Positions 9,501-18,600 of a DNA stretch of 21,490 nucleotides are shown here, in pieces. The notes below the pieces were generated by a model that was given only the letters and a program-made list of their open reading frames with translations, searched no databases and had not been told where the DNA came from. The first letter of the stretch is position 1. Every line of letters begins with the position of its first letter. Origin of the DNA: a virus. The stretch lies in the IMG/VR virus record IMGVR_UViG_3300020463_000169, positions 1-21,490 of that record. One strand, written 5' to 3'. A program made the translations under genes and the position numbers.

Positions 9501-12500
9501 GATCTCACTGTTGATATTTTAACTCTTGGTTGTCTTTGTGCCAACAATGTGTTGTAAATTGTATCATTGAATATTGTTTTGTTGTTTAATGTAATAGAAT
9601 GTTCTGTCTCTTTAACGTATAGTCTTAAACCAAATATCCCTACACCATTTTTGTGTGAAATTGTAACATCATTATCGTTGCGTGAAACTTGAAGTTGTTT
9701 TGCATTCAACCCAAATCCTTCTTTGTTTAAAGCACTGTAACTACCATTGATGATGTCAGTCAAACTTTGAACCACACCACTGCTTGGAGAAAATTTTAAT
9801 TCTTGTGACGATGGGCTCAATGTAACATAGTTTCCTGGTTTCCATTTTCCTAAACTCCAAAATAAAAATTCTTTTGCCGAATATCTCCAATCTAAATTTT
9901 CACCTATGTCTGAATTATGTTGATCGAAGATCCAACCTTGAGTTTTTAAATATTCTCCATAACCTACAATCACATCATAAACTTCTTGTCTTGTTCTAAA
10001 CACAGTGCCAAAATCTATCGGAACAATATTACTGTAATCAAACTGTGTATAATGTTCAACTTCGGTTCCACCTTGCTGTGGAAGTTTGTTAATTTTTTTG
10101 AAGTATGACAAATTTGGTGATACATCTGCTTGTGCTGATGTATGTGGTACCGTACATTGATAATATAAATTATTATACACGACAACTTCATCTCTATGAT
10201 ACATTGTTCCTGTGTCATAACCAATTGGTACTATATCTTTACCACCAACTTTCACAGAATAACTTGGACCTGATTTAATTTGTTTGTATGTATTAAAATA
10301 TGGATTAGTTGTGTCATAACCATAAATTTTATATCCATTTTCAGTTAATTCAACAATACAAGCACTGTACACAGCTTCTTGTATACTTGATCCTTGATAT
10401 AAGTTTAAGTTGATATCTTCAGGAGGAATAATAATGTTTGTGCTTTTACTTGTTGAGTCATATGCTTCTGATTCAATTTTTAATTTTGTTGAGTCAATAA
10501 ATCCTGCACATCTATACATCAAGTTAGTTTGCATGTTTCTAATTATATCACCAAATGCAATGCCAACTTGATTACCTTGATAAATTACATAATCAGATAT
10601 AAAATTTTGAATACCAGATCGATAGTATCTTGTGTTGTTAGAATCTGTCTCTGCATGAACATAATAATTATTATTAACTGGTCTTCTGCCAGAAGTTTTA
10701 TCTATTGTTTGATTCTTGTCAATAAATGCTTTTTGGATGTTGTCAACTTCCCATAATTTGTCCATATATGAAACAGGATTTGTCAAATACATTAATTGTT
10801 GAAGTGCATATGAATATGCAGTTGATGTAACAAACGCATGTTCTACCGGAGCACCGTCACCAAATTTCCAACCTGCTTGTGATGCCTCTCTAGATGGATC
10901 TGTAGATATAATACCAATTTGTTTAGGACTTAACAAATTACCACCTGTATCAACAGGCACATATTTTGAAAAACCTGGTTTTTTGTAAACATTGTCGTTA
11001 CCTAAATAAGATCTATTAGTGTAATTTTCTCTTACACCATCACGAATAATACCTTGTTCGATATCTGATATCAGTTGTGTTCTTACCGATGGTGTTGTCC
11101 AAGTATAATATTGATCCCACCAAATCGGTTTTTGTGAAAACCCTAGCATTTCCCATGGATGTGTATGTGGTCGATCAGTTCCATAGAACCAACGATATAT
11201 TCCTCTCCAGTGTCCTGGAAGTGCCACGCCTTCTTGATCCTGTAATGACGAATAGTTTATCACTCTCCAATCAACATTTACAGTGTCTATTTTTCTGCCT
11301 GCTTTACTTTGTGATCCTAGTATTACTTCGTCAATCAAAAATTTATCAACCACTGAATTAATAGTGATAGTATTTGTATCATCACTTACACTTGTGACAA
11401 TACCTTGTGCACCAGAATTCGATCCAATAATTTCTTCTCCTACCACAAACTTTTGTACTGCATTTGATAAACTGCCTGAGCCACCTACTTGAACATATTG
11501 AGCATTCACATAATTTGTAACAAGATAATTTGCGTTTCCATCAAGTGTAATTGTTTCTGCATAGCCGGTATTTTCTTGATAGTTCACTGCGTTTTCATTT
11601 GTCCATCTAGAAAATATTGGACGCATTATATCATCAATTTCTTTTTTCTGCCATGAAGTTGAATTAAATTTAGTTGGAATAACTTGCTGTGGCTCATATG
11701 ATGCAATTTTATCTTGATCTGAAATAACATGACTTAATGTATTGTAAATTCTTTTCTCTAATTCTAATAATGCTGTATCTCTTAAATCATTGTATTTTAA
11801 AACTAACGTGCCATCATGACATTGGATAAAGTTTCTTGTACCGCTACTGTAAGTAACTGTGTCAGAAATTTCTGTTGGCTTATAAATTTTTGCAACTCCT
11901 AAAGACGCTGGCGTGCTTGGTATCCACGTTGGTTGTTTAGTTTCATAATAACGTATCGTGATAATATCGCCTACTTGAGGTTTGTCTGCAACTCTTCCTA
12001 AGAAAACTACTTTGGTTCCCTTAGATGATTGATCAACAATGTAATCATGATTTATTAACATCTGCACATTATTCTTGTATATGTATAGTGCTTTTGTTTT
12101 ATAATCAGCATCAGGATCAAATGAACTTGATATCATTAATCCTGGTTGTAAATTAAATATTTCTTGTGTCACAGTGTTAAGATTTAAGAAAGTGCTTTGT
12201 GTTCCCCATGTTCTATTTGTTGTGGTAATAGTATGTGTTTCAGCAGTATACCTGTCACCACTTGCAATCAAATTTGAATATGCATATGGATCATTGGTAC
12301 TTTTACTAATGTTTAGATTTGTGATAGCTTGGTCAACAACCTGTGCAATATTTAAACTGTGATTTGTATTTTGTATATTGTTCACTGCATTTAAAAATTT
12401 TAATTGGAATTCTTGGTACCTATCTTTAGTATATCTCAATGATTCGAGCATGTCTATGTCACTGTTATTTGCTATTGCCATTGTTTTAAGTAACGGTGCA

Positions 12501-15500
12501 TCGTGTTGTAAGATAACAGAACCAAGGCTTAAATTTTTTGCTGTATCTCTATAATTGTTGGAACCATTAACTGATCCAGTAAAGTTAGGTTGTGCTTGAA
12601 TGATTGACTTGAAGTGTTCAAACACTTCACTGTAAGTGGTTGTGCCTACATTCTCATTAGACGCATTGTTTTGTAAATTTTTTGGTATCTCATAATAGTT
12701 TACAGCTTTAAGTGGATTAGGATTATTTGTACGGTAATAAACTTTGATAAAATCTCCAGCAATCAAGTCAGTTGTAAAATTAAACATAACACTATTTGAC
12801 ATAGTGTAGTCTGTACCAAATACTAATTTTGTGCCATTCTTGTAAACATCTATATCAAGAACGGATGTTGGAATAACTTCTAATACCAATGGTGTTGTTA
12901 AATTTCGATTACTAACTGTGTGCTCATGCACCATTTTTTGAGATATTTTGTTTGACGGATCAGTTAACCATTCATTTTTATATTCTACTTTTGTGGCATC
13001 GTCGAGTGTGCTTACAGAATTATCAACAACAACAAATGATCCACCCATGTTATTGTGTACTCCACAATGATAGTATAATGTATTTGGTGCGTTTGCAGGA
13101 ACTGTAAATTTTAATACAGATGACGTTCCGCCATAGTATGCTCTTGAACCTGTCACACCTCCAGTATATTCGTTATTAAATCCAGTTTGTGTAAATGTGT
13201 TTGGATATGCATCTACTGGTGGCCAAGTTCCAACAGCGCCAGGTGTTCCCGGTGAATCAGGATCAGTTTTCATTGCAACACCATTTACGAGCAACGTGTT
13301 TGACGCACCTGTTATAAACTGTCCTGCATTTTGCGTATTAATTTCTTGATCTAAAATTACTGTCGCATTTTTTGTTATATCTGCTTTTACGGTTGCAGTT
13401 ACTCCACTGTTATTATTTTGTGTGATTACATCACCTTTTTTTAATGTTACAACATCATTGAGCACTAGTGTTTTTGTAAAACTTGCCCAACCAGTATTGC
13501 TATTAGAAATATAAAATGGATGACTAGCATTTGAGTAACCAGTTGCTGATGATTCCGGAGAACTAAATTTAAAATTGTAAGTGTTGCCTCTAACTAATAT
13601 TAAAGCAGGTGCTTCTTGTCCGTTTATGTAATACTTGTTAACTTTTTCATTGCTGAGACTTGGATTTACATTAACTTCATAATCAATGTTTTCAGCAATC
13701 GTTTCTGGATATGTAAATTGCTTGTAATATTTGTATCCTGTTATGTTGTTGCTACCATCAGTATATGTATCTTCATATAAGAAGTTAGAAAACTGTATGT
13801 CACTTCGATCAGATCCAGATGAGTAAGACAGTGCAAATCCTAGTTCAGCATCGTTGATACTGCCACTGCCTGTTTTAAAACCAAATATTTTTGATCCTGT
13901 AAAGTTAGATGATGCATACGTGCCGGTATCACTCAACAACACTTGGTTGTTATCATATAAGTTATACAAAGGAGGTTGATTTGATGCTGTTTTAAGTTGT
14001 GCTTCATTCCACCCGACACCATCGTAATACCATTCAGTTCCTTTGAATGTACTTCCTTTTTCAATGTAAACCTTATCTTTGTTGACCAGTGTTGATACAA
14101 CTTTTGTTAGAGTTATGCTTGTGCCAACTCCAGACACTTTCCATATCGATGAAGCTACATCAAAGGCTGTGTTTGAGACATCCCATCCTTGGTCACCACC
14201 AGTTCCGCCACCACCACCTGTTGCTGGATTTGAATCTGTGTCGTGATCCCAAAGCACACTGTCTCCATCCCACTTAACATAGTCATCTTGACTTGATGCA
14301 TTTGGAAATAGTATAGTGTCTTGGTTTTGTAAAAGATGTCCGTCTATAACAATTGATGATTGACCTTCGACTTGTGTTTTAGATAAAGTATTTTCAATCA
14401 CAGTCACATCTCGTAAATGTTTTGCACCATAATCATATAATTCAATATCTTTTTTAAATTCTAAAATAGGTCTCAATGCACGTCTGGCTGATGTACGTTG
14501 GAAAGATGATGTTGACTGAATAATCTGTACATCAAATGCTGATGTATCCCAAGAATCATCATCCCACAGTTGGTCAGTTTCAGATGAACTAGAAACTGAC
14601 GGATAATTCTCAAGTGTGTCTTTGTGTACCCAACCATTTGACTTTGACCAAAGGTTGCCATCTCTAGCTCCACGTTCGACTGTGACATAATCTTTTTTTG
14701 CTTCAGATGAATCATTAATACTTCTCAGTGTTCTTGTGTCAATTAATTTTATTTCTCTGCCAACACCTTCAATGATAAATGTTACTGCTGTTCTTGTTGT
14801 AGCAATTGCAATGACTCCACTTGTTCCTGCTGAAGATGTTATAGTTACTGAGCCTGGATAAACTCCATCAGCTAAACTTTTTTCAGTTATCTCGACCGCT
14901 GTTATTCCGCCACTTCCATTAACAGTTAGAACTTTACCAACAGTTGTTGTTCCTATTTTAATTGCATCGTTGACCACATACCCTGAACCTGCGGTACTAA
15001 TAGTTGCAGATCCAATTGCATAAAAATATTGATATGATGCACCAGTAATATATGAACCTTCAAAACGAATGTGTAGTCCGTTTGTAAAAACTGTTCCATC
15101 TGGTGCTGTGTAACTTTTTTTACCTACAATGTCTGTTGGCAACGTAATACTAGTTGTTGAACTTCCGTCAATTGGCTTAGATGGTAATGATGCAAACGCA
15201 CCACTAGTTTCTGTTGTTAAACTGTCATTTAGTGGATACCAATAATAATTGGCATAGTTTAAATACTTGTCAACGTCAATTGGTGGAGCATAAGAATAAT
15301 ATGATGATTCAAAAAGTCTTGAATGCTTTTTGACGTTACCACCATCATATCTTATTTTGTTTACAACATCATCATATGTTGATTGATATGATATTGTTTG
15401 CGTGTCTGCGTTTCTAACAACTGTTGCTGGCTCAAGTTGATAGTTTATTCTATCAACCGTTGGTTCAGATATGTAAGAATCTTTTGTTGCGTTTAATAAT

Positions 15501-15649
15501 CTTCCTTGTCTTTGTCCGACAAATCCTTTTTCAAATGTGCTGTTTTCATTTTTAAACCACTGGTCAACTGTTGAATCAAAAAAGTTTTTTAACTTGGTTG
15601 ATTGTAAAACATGTGGTAATGTTCTTGATGCAATAAATTGCTCAGCCAT
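3506..15649 (-). CDS. Giant baseplate/virion structural protein, 4047 aa, in the gp7 position
   Basis: The frame is uninterrupted. ATG lies 3 nt after the gp6 stop, with AAGGGG inside the gp6 end as Shine-Dalgarno. The N-terminus (FIASRTLPHVLQSTKLKNFF near 5-24, NYANYYWYPL near 130) and a Trp-rich section near 1480-1515 (YRWFYGTDRPHTHPWEMLGF) resemble large structural proteins encoded after gp6 in cyanophage-type genomes. Many beta modules follow one another: Gly/Thr-rich 'GxGY' modules (about 205-290, 2375-2550), 'VGExIxGxxSGAxG' modules (1390-1453, related one near 725-790), a cupredoxin-like module (about 662-878; H710, C862, H865, M868), CBM5/12-like modules (about 1806-1856, 3400-3440, 3592-3660), two 'HGxxNxD' modules (about 3710-3860), and near the C-terminus ERIEYSRVSGNVLSDVIRGT (from about 3956). 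T4 gp7, the wedge-initiating protein, has about 1030 residues and also follows gp6, so a gp7-like role is inferred from position. A giant fibre-like tail protein remains possible. Confidence 0.75.
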   Translation of the reverse strand: MAEQFIASRTLPHVLQSTKLKNFFDSTVDQWFKNENSTFEKGFVGQRQGRLLNATKDSYISEPTVDRINYQLEPATVVRNADTQTISYQSTYDDVVNKIRYDGGNVKKHSRLFESSYYSYAPPIDVDKYLNYANYYWYPLNDSLTTETSGAFASLPSKPIDGSSTTSITLPTDIVGKKSYTAPDGTVFTNGLHIRFEGSYITGASYQYFYAIGSATISTAGSGYVVNDAIKIGTTTVGKVLTVNGSGGITAVEITEKSLADGVYPGSVTITSSAGTSGVIAIATTRTAVTFIIEGVGREIKLIDTRTLRSINDSSEAKKDYVTVERGARDGNLWSKSNGWVHKDTLENYPSVSSSSETDQLWDDDSWDTSAFDVQIIQSTSSFQRTSARRALRPILEFKKDIELYDYGAKHLRDVTVIENTLSKTQVEGQSSIVIDGHLLQNQDTILFPNASSQDDYVKWDGDSVLWDHDTDSNPATGGGGGTGGDQGWDVSNTAFDVASSIWKVSGVGTSITLTKVVSTLVNKDKVYIEKGSTFKGTEWYYDGVGWNEAQLKTASNQPPLYNLYDNNQVLLSDTGTYASSNFTGSKIFGFKTGSGSINDAELGFALSYSSGSDRSDIQFSNFLYEDTYTDGSNNITGYKYYKQFTYPETIAENIDYEVNVNPSLSNEKVNKYYINGQEAPALILVRGNTYNFKFSSPESSATGYSNASHPFYISNSNTGWASFTKTLVLNDVVTLKKGDVITQNNNSGVTATVKADITKNATVILDQEINTQNAGQFITGASNTLLVNGVAMKTDPDSPGTPGAVGTWPPVDAYPNTFTQTGFNNEYTGGVTGSRAYYGGTSSVLKFTVPANAPNTLYYHCGVHNNMGGSFVVVDNSVSTLDDATKVEYKNEWLTDPSNKISQKMVHEHTVSNRNLTTPLVLEVIPTSVLDIDVYKNGTKLVFGTDYTMSNSVMFNFTTDLIAGDFIKVYYRTNNPNPLKAVNYYEIPKNLQNNASNENVGTTTYSEVFEHFKSIIQAQPNFTGSVNGSNNYRDTAKNLSLGSVILQHDAPLLKTMAIANNSDIDMLESLRYTKDRYQEFQLKFLNAVNNIQNTNHSLNIAQVVDQAITNLNISKSTNDPYAYSNLIASGDRYTAETHTITTTNRTWGTQSTFLNLNTVTQEIFNLQPGLMISSSFDPDADYKTKALYIYKNNVQMLINHDYIVDQSSKGTKVVFLGRVADKPQVGDIITIRYYETKQPTWIPSTPASLGVAKIYKPTEISDTVTYSSGTRNFIQCHDGTLVLKYNDLRDTALLELEKRIYNTLSHVISDQDKIASYEPQQVIPTKFNSTSWQKKEIDDIMRPIFSRWTNENAVNYQENTGYAETITLDGNANYLVTNYVNAQYVQVGGSGSLSNAVQKFVVGEEIIGSNSGAQGIVTSVSDDTNTITINSVVDKFLIDEVILGSQSKAGRKIDTVNVDWRVINYSSLQDQEGVALPGHWRGIYRWFYGTDRPHTHPWEMLGFSQKPIWWDQYYTWTTPSVRTQLISDIEQGIIRDGVRENYTNRSYLGNDNVYKKPGFSKYVPVDTGGNLLSPKQIGIISTDPSREASQAGWKFGDGAPVEHAFVTSTAYSYALQQLMYLTNPVSYMDKLWEVDNIQKAFIDKNQTIDKTSGRRPVNNNYYVHAETDSNNTRYYRSGIQNFISDYVIYQGNQVGIAFGDIIRNMQTNLMYRCAGFIDSTKLKIESEAYDSTSKSTNIIIPPEDINLNLYQGSSIQEAVYSACIVELTENGYKIYGYDTTNPYFNTYKQIKSGPSYSVKVGGKDIVPIGYDTGTMYHRDEVVVYNNLYYQCTVPHTSAQADVSPNLSYFKKINKLPQQGGTEVEHYTQFDYSNIVPIDFGTVFRTRQEVYDVIVGYGEYLKTQGWIFDQHNSDIGENLDWRYSAKEFLFWSLGKWKPGNYVTLSPSSQELKFSPSSGVVQSLTDIINGSYSALNKEGFGLNAKQLQVSRNDNDVTISHKNGVGIFGLRLYVKETEHSITLNNKTIFNDTIYNTLLAQRQPRVKISTVRSNNWNGKLEADGFIINDTSLINNFEKSVKDTLNFYDVDAEKVDTDFRDAAMHLIGYQERNYLTNLGVSKRNQVKLYQGMIKQKGTTNAIDRLLRSTTVSTDQSFDTYEEWAFKVGDFGSTNFNQQIELRVKAEDVVTDPLLFEFVLPTDNSAVSGYDSTLDEIVTIDIDDTERWLKKPTGEKTLANLWPTVSTVESNIPTAGYVHFNDPTYKAYDSTALDSVYGSQTGNVAIGSTAWVAKDVTGGKDWNAYKLYELNTKIDHIVSNGDANTAMKVTVNGTGAEIGTGKKVILHKTYDGSGNLVINPTVWGTHTLTLVQGTPTAPTVTIPFANVAGSGAQLAVGNIAGTVASVTSTGGTGFATGDVITFTGTTGSGATATVSSESGGAPTGYTLNSGGSNYSTAPNGFTVKNSSGTAKTLGTDYTAPSFTFTGNGTGGVFGEIKDLVITNGGANYQAPTITITKSDASSISIASSDITVSGGAITAITVPGYSGSYANQGFSSGITSTATGSITVKDTKANFTVNLNTGLTKVHSLGSLTANVTTAWDGTSPSIVVESWDGSTATTLYTVPTANLQAVASSNISASGTVTDNANVTVRANVSVSSATTGNVTLTLNYTSKEYSITKPDGTAEFVTTADNTTINSSGIKLLDWKDVRLNRTLDSSLISTTVSDTLQNFLTSTSLNSAVWSEGDLVWLDNDSTGYWGVYRFTANSSIISTYNSIRGTESTAVSPSYGGTWILHSDVDYDDSTKTNATYFANTKRRQQDKVVTDQFEKAVIYDDRNNKVDLTLVPYDPAKGILPPQADREIEYKTEIDPAVYNNHSDTNEISTNKPWQDEYVGQVWWDLSTTRYIDYESHDNLYRRKYWGRLFPGASVDIYEWVKSSVAPESYTGSGTVKSTTNYSTKVKTDPSTTANITTYYFWVKNVTTVPALEGRTNDTSTVASVITSPITQGLNYFAPVSQNAISIANVLDFTTKQNTVLQLNYRKRNTDDKTNSKHAQWLLIRENYPDAPIQDQIWNKMVDSLVGFDRLNSTVPDMTLSINDRYGSSVRPRQSWFKDSKKARKVLFESMNAITSSILLDANHFGWNDDLTTAVYYEKTNWYYNASFSDDTVINRIVDYYTEINTSQLSRDDIIKVNYGYNSKWELWQYTDADYLAGTTTSYDSSNLSLVRVGLQTATAKLKTTVYTEADSTTMATELRAYIKAIKDNVLIAQNLKYQNDLLFAIIRYVNSEQEHVDWLFKSTYLNVVQQDTALTQKASFEKDPFNDVKTYIEEVKPYRTKIRNFSSKKKPVRENANMAMSDFTGTSDYALDTNTNKNTNPSPQVKTKMAFDRISTAITLVSPSVNVVTTWATSTSYTAGVKVKHKGAYWQCNTTHTSSNFVTDVQAGKWQHTNFEPTTEATDVAKINAVKSSTPTTTHVDRLAKYHYATELAAVDTANVDSVSSFVTTLSNKIGFYKDLDIQPIGFKVNRDRIGQELTTFAWDSLDWDGDAASSNPPMGYDFDSIQSWYDSNFSKASVWNYSVAYAKNDFVKHDDLTHLTAWSASNSYTVGDVVKHNNKIYVANVTHKNLTNETTLQTSRWDLINDRIYYTNVAHTSSTTFKTDYDAGKWILVKSQLDSAGFVRPNRDPNPEELAPVKPKESLMVTVKSNDNTDKSLQHKNITAITNANPAVVTSATAHGLSNGDQIELAQIKGINQLNNNVYTVANATATSFELSGIDTTEASITGYTTADPVVVTAPSHGYFNNDKIVISGVLANDGTSNIASDINGTFIIKNITANTFELNNSKLDADTVNGASYHPYASGGTALKQYVSGGIVRPVITGSGDLSQYKIHYTPYGTVDYLRDKFVDNSGTPSSTDDHTTLNGAITKSSNLITVTDATKIPTPKQIVNQVDNTVTDKPAVIWIGSERIEYSRVSGNVLSDVIRGTHGTTIQDHSNAVEVYSGDTHIPNAKSKGFWNDSATSLLNSTNEQANYLTNNENQVDYVSGDYVTPEDYVE

Positions 15650-15652
15650 TGA

Positions 15653-18600
15653 TTACGACCCCTTTTTTAAATTCTGATCAGTAAATGAATTTATTATTTC
15701 AATGTTATCAACTGTAGCAGTAGAATAAAATAACTCATTTGGGTCTGAAGTAATTTCAAACAAATCACCAAATACAGATTCTGCATCTGAACCAACAATA
15801 ACAACTGAACTGATCTGTGTTGACAGTTGGCTGTGTATGTAAGCACATAGTTCTGTGTAATAAAAACTTTCACCGTATGACCAATTTTTTATATCAAAGA
15901 AATCATTGATTGAAGATAAAACTCTTGCTTTGATTTCATTGTCTGTTATTGTTGCTCCTGCTGATTTGATAATTTTAAACTTTCCTTGTAGACTTTGATC
16001 AGCAGTTGTGCCAAATAATTTTTTAAATTTGGCCGGTGTGTAGATTAATTGATCTCCAATTGCCTTATATGGTTTTAATATTGATGCAAACGATGTGTTT
16101 AAAGTTTCAACACTTGGTTCTGTTGGAAACTCACTAGCCGATCTGTTGTTTGCTGTCCATTCAAGAACATCGTTATAGTAATCAGTGGTCAACACAATAA
16201 GTTCAATTATGTTTGATATGCTTGGATCTATTCTTTGATCTCTTGGAGCAGTATGTTTCCATTGGAAGAATAAAGGATTGCTTAAACCAGAAGTTGTTGT
16301 GTAAGAACGACCAACATTTGATCTATAAATTGTTGTACCTATTGTTGCGGTATATTCACCTTGTTGTCCTGTTGTGGTTACCAGTGTTCCTGAATTGTAA
16401 AACTTTTTAGTTGTAGTTAAAAATTCAATACCACTGTTAGTGAGTGTGCTTACAGGAGTAACTGCCGTAGACAGTTTGTAATATGTATATCCATCAAATT
16501 CTTGATAGCTTTCAAAGAAGATATAATTTTTTTCACTAGCTGTGTCATATATTAAATCATCTATCGCTAATGGATAATTTGGCATACTATCTTCATCTGC
16601 ATCGTATGGAGCCACTTTAACTTTTTTATTATCAACATATCCATCTTGTTCGATAAAGTTATCAACCACCGCCAGTTGTATAGCATCTGGTAATCTACTA
16701 CCTATTTGCTGTGAAGTTAATGTTACAGTTGGTGTGCTTGAATATCCTGCACCTGCTGTAATTGGTGTGACTGCAATGACTGATCCATCGTGTACTGTTG
16801 CAATTGCTGTTGCATTTGTAGTTGGACTGCCTCCAGTTATTGTAACTGTTGGTGCTGTTGTATAATTTGCTCCTGGTGCCGTTACTGTAAATCCTGTTAT
16901 AGATCCGCCGCCAAGTGTTGCTGTTGCTGTTGCTCCTGAACCTTTTTCAATTGCAGTGTTAACATCTGCTAATATATCAATTCTATCTTGTACACTTAAA
17001 CCTGTTTGGGTATCAAGTGTTTTATAATCTTTTACATAAAAGAATCTTACATCATCAGTTGATTGGAACACATAATCTAAACCTCTTGCAGTTAGAGTAA
17101 ATTTGGCATTTGTGTTGGCACCTTTTTCAGTGAATTGTACTTTAACTAACCAACTTGAATCGTTGTTAGATCCTGGACTTCCTCCACCAATTGAATTATT
17201 AGCACTAGAAAATTCACTTGTTTGATCTAAATTTGCATTAGCTATAACATACCATTCTTCTGCTTTACTTGAAGTTTTATAAAAATTATATCCAATAGCA
17301 AAAGTTGTCAACGTTGTAGATGCTGATGTCAATTGTGATAACAACGTTGATCTTTCAGTCGACGTAAATGTTGTTCTTAAATGTGGAATAACTGTTCTTG
17401 CAATATAGCCAGCTGGTATTGATTCAGTTAACTGTATTGGTCCAGTTGTTAAATTTGTTTTATCTCCGTTGGCTGTAACACTTTTTACTGTTGCCCAAAT
17501 TACTTTTGTTGGATTACTGTAAGTGTTTACAAATTCAATCTTTGAACCTTTTCTAATGTAACCATGTCTAGTTGTAGACGCCCCAGTTGCAACCAAACGT
17601 GCTGTTGCTGAATTGTCAGTAGTAAAGTGACCGTAGTAACTAGATGAAGCTGTAGGTAAAGTTCTCCAATACGCAGAGTTTGTTCCTGTTGATTCAAACT
17701 TAAATGTATCTGTTCCTGTTGACAAATTTGCTTCAATGTCTTTTTTATATGTGTCGAAATAGAAGTTTTGCATCTGTTGAGTTTGAATCATTTTTTCTAA
17801 TTGATCAACTACACTATCGTATGAACTGTTGTCTAAAACTGATATAATGTCTTCTGTTGTGTTTGGAGATTTGAAAACTATGCCATCTTCACCAATACAA
17901 TTTACATTGGCTACTGTGCCTGTTGGATCTTGAATATCTAAAAATCTTGAATGTCCCGCATGTGTTTTGTTTAATGCTTTTATCTTTCGTATTCCTGAAA
18001 CTTTAGTAATTGGAAACACATTGTAATCTTCTGCTGTGACCATTCTGTCTTGTGTGTAATATGCCTGTGCAGAATTTAATTTTATATCGCTAATACTTTC
18101 TCTTGATGATGAATTTGTAATTGTATAGTTTAAGCTAAAAGTCATGGACAGGTCGAACGTTTGATTTGATTTATTAATGTAACCAAAAGATATACCTTTG
18201 TTTTGAATATCATTTGCCTGCACTGATTCACCTTTTAATGCACTAGCTCTATACCAAATACGATATAGTCCAACTGGTATGTTTCCAAAATCACCGTCTG
18301 AAAACTGTAAAGCGATTTGATCATCTAGTTTTGTTTTTACTTCAAATATGTTTCTTTCAGATAGTGCTAAACTATTATATATAATATTTTGTCCTGACAA
18401 CGTTGGAACTTTTTTCCAATTGCTTTGCACCAATCCTGTAGAACTGATCTCTTGCACCCAAACATCTGTGTTGTTGATATCAGTGACATCAATATCTACG
18501 ACTCTGTCTTGCACCGGTTGATCAAAATTAAAATCTTGATATGCAATTGAACCTTCTTTCATATACAGGAAGAATCCAGTGTTGGTACTGCCGTAACCCT

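Noticed and set aside
3506-15649. Possible assembly artefact or fused genes behind the 4047-residue frame
   Set aside because: The frame is continuous, module composition and codon use look even, and gp6-to-start spacing and the downstream promoter are both sensible. Raw read support cannot be checked here.
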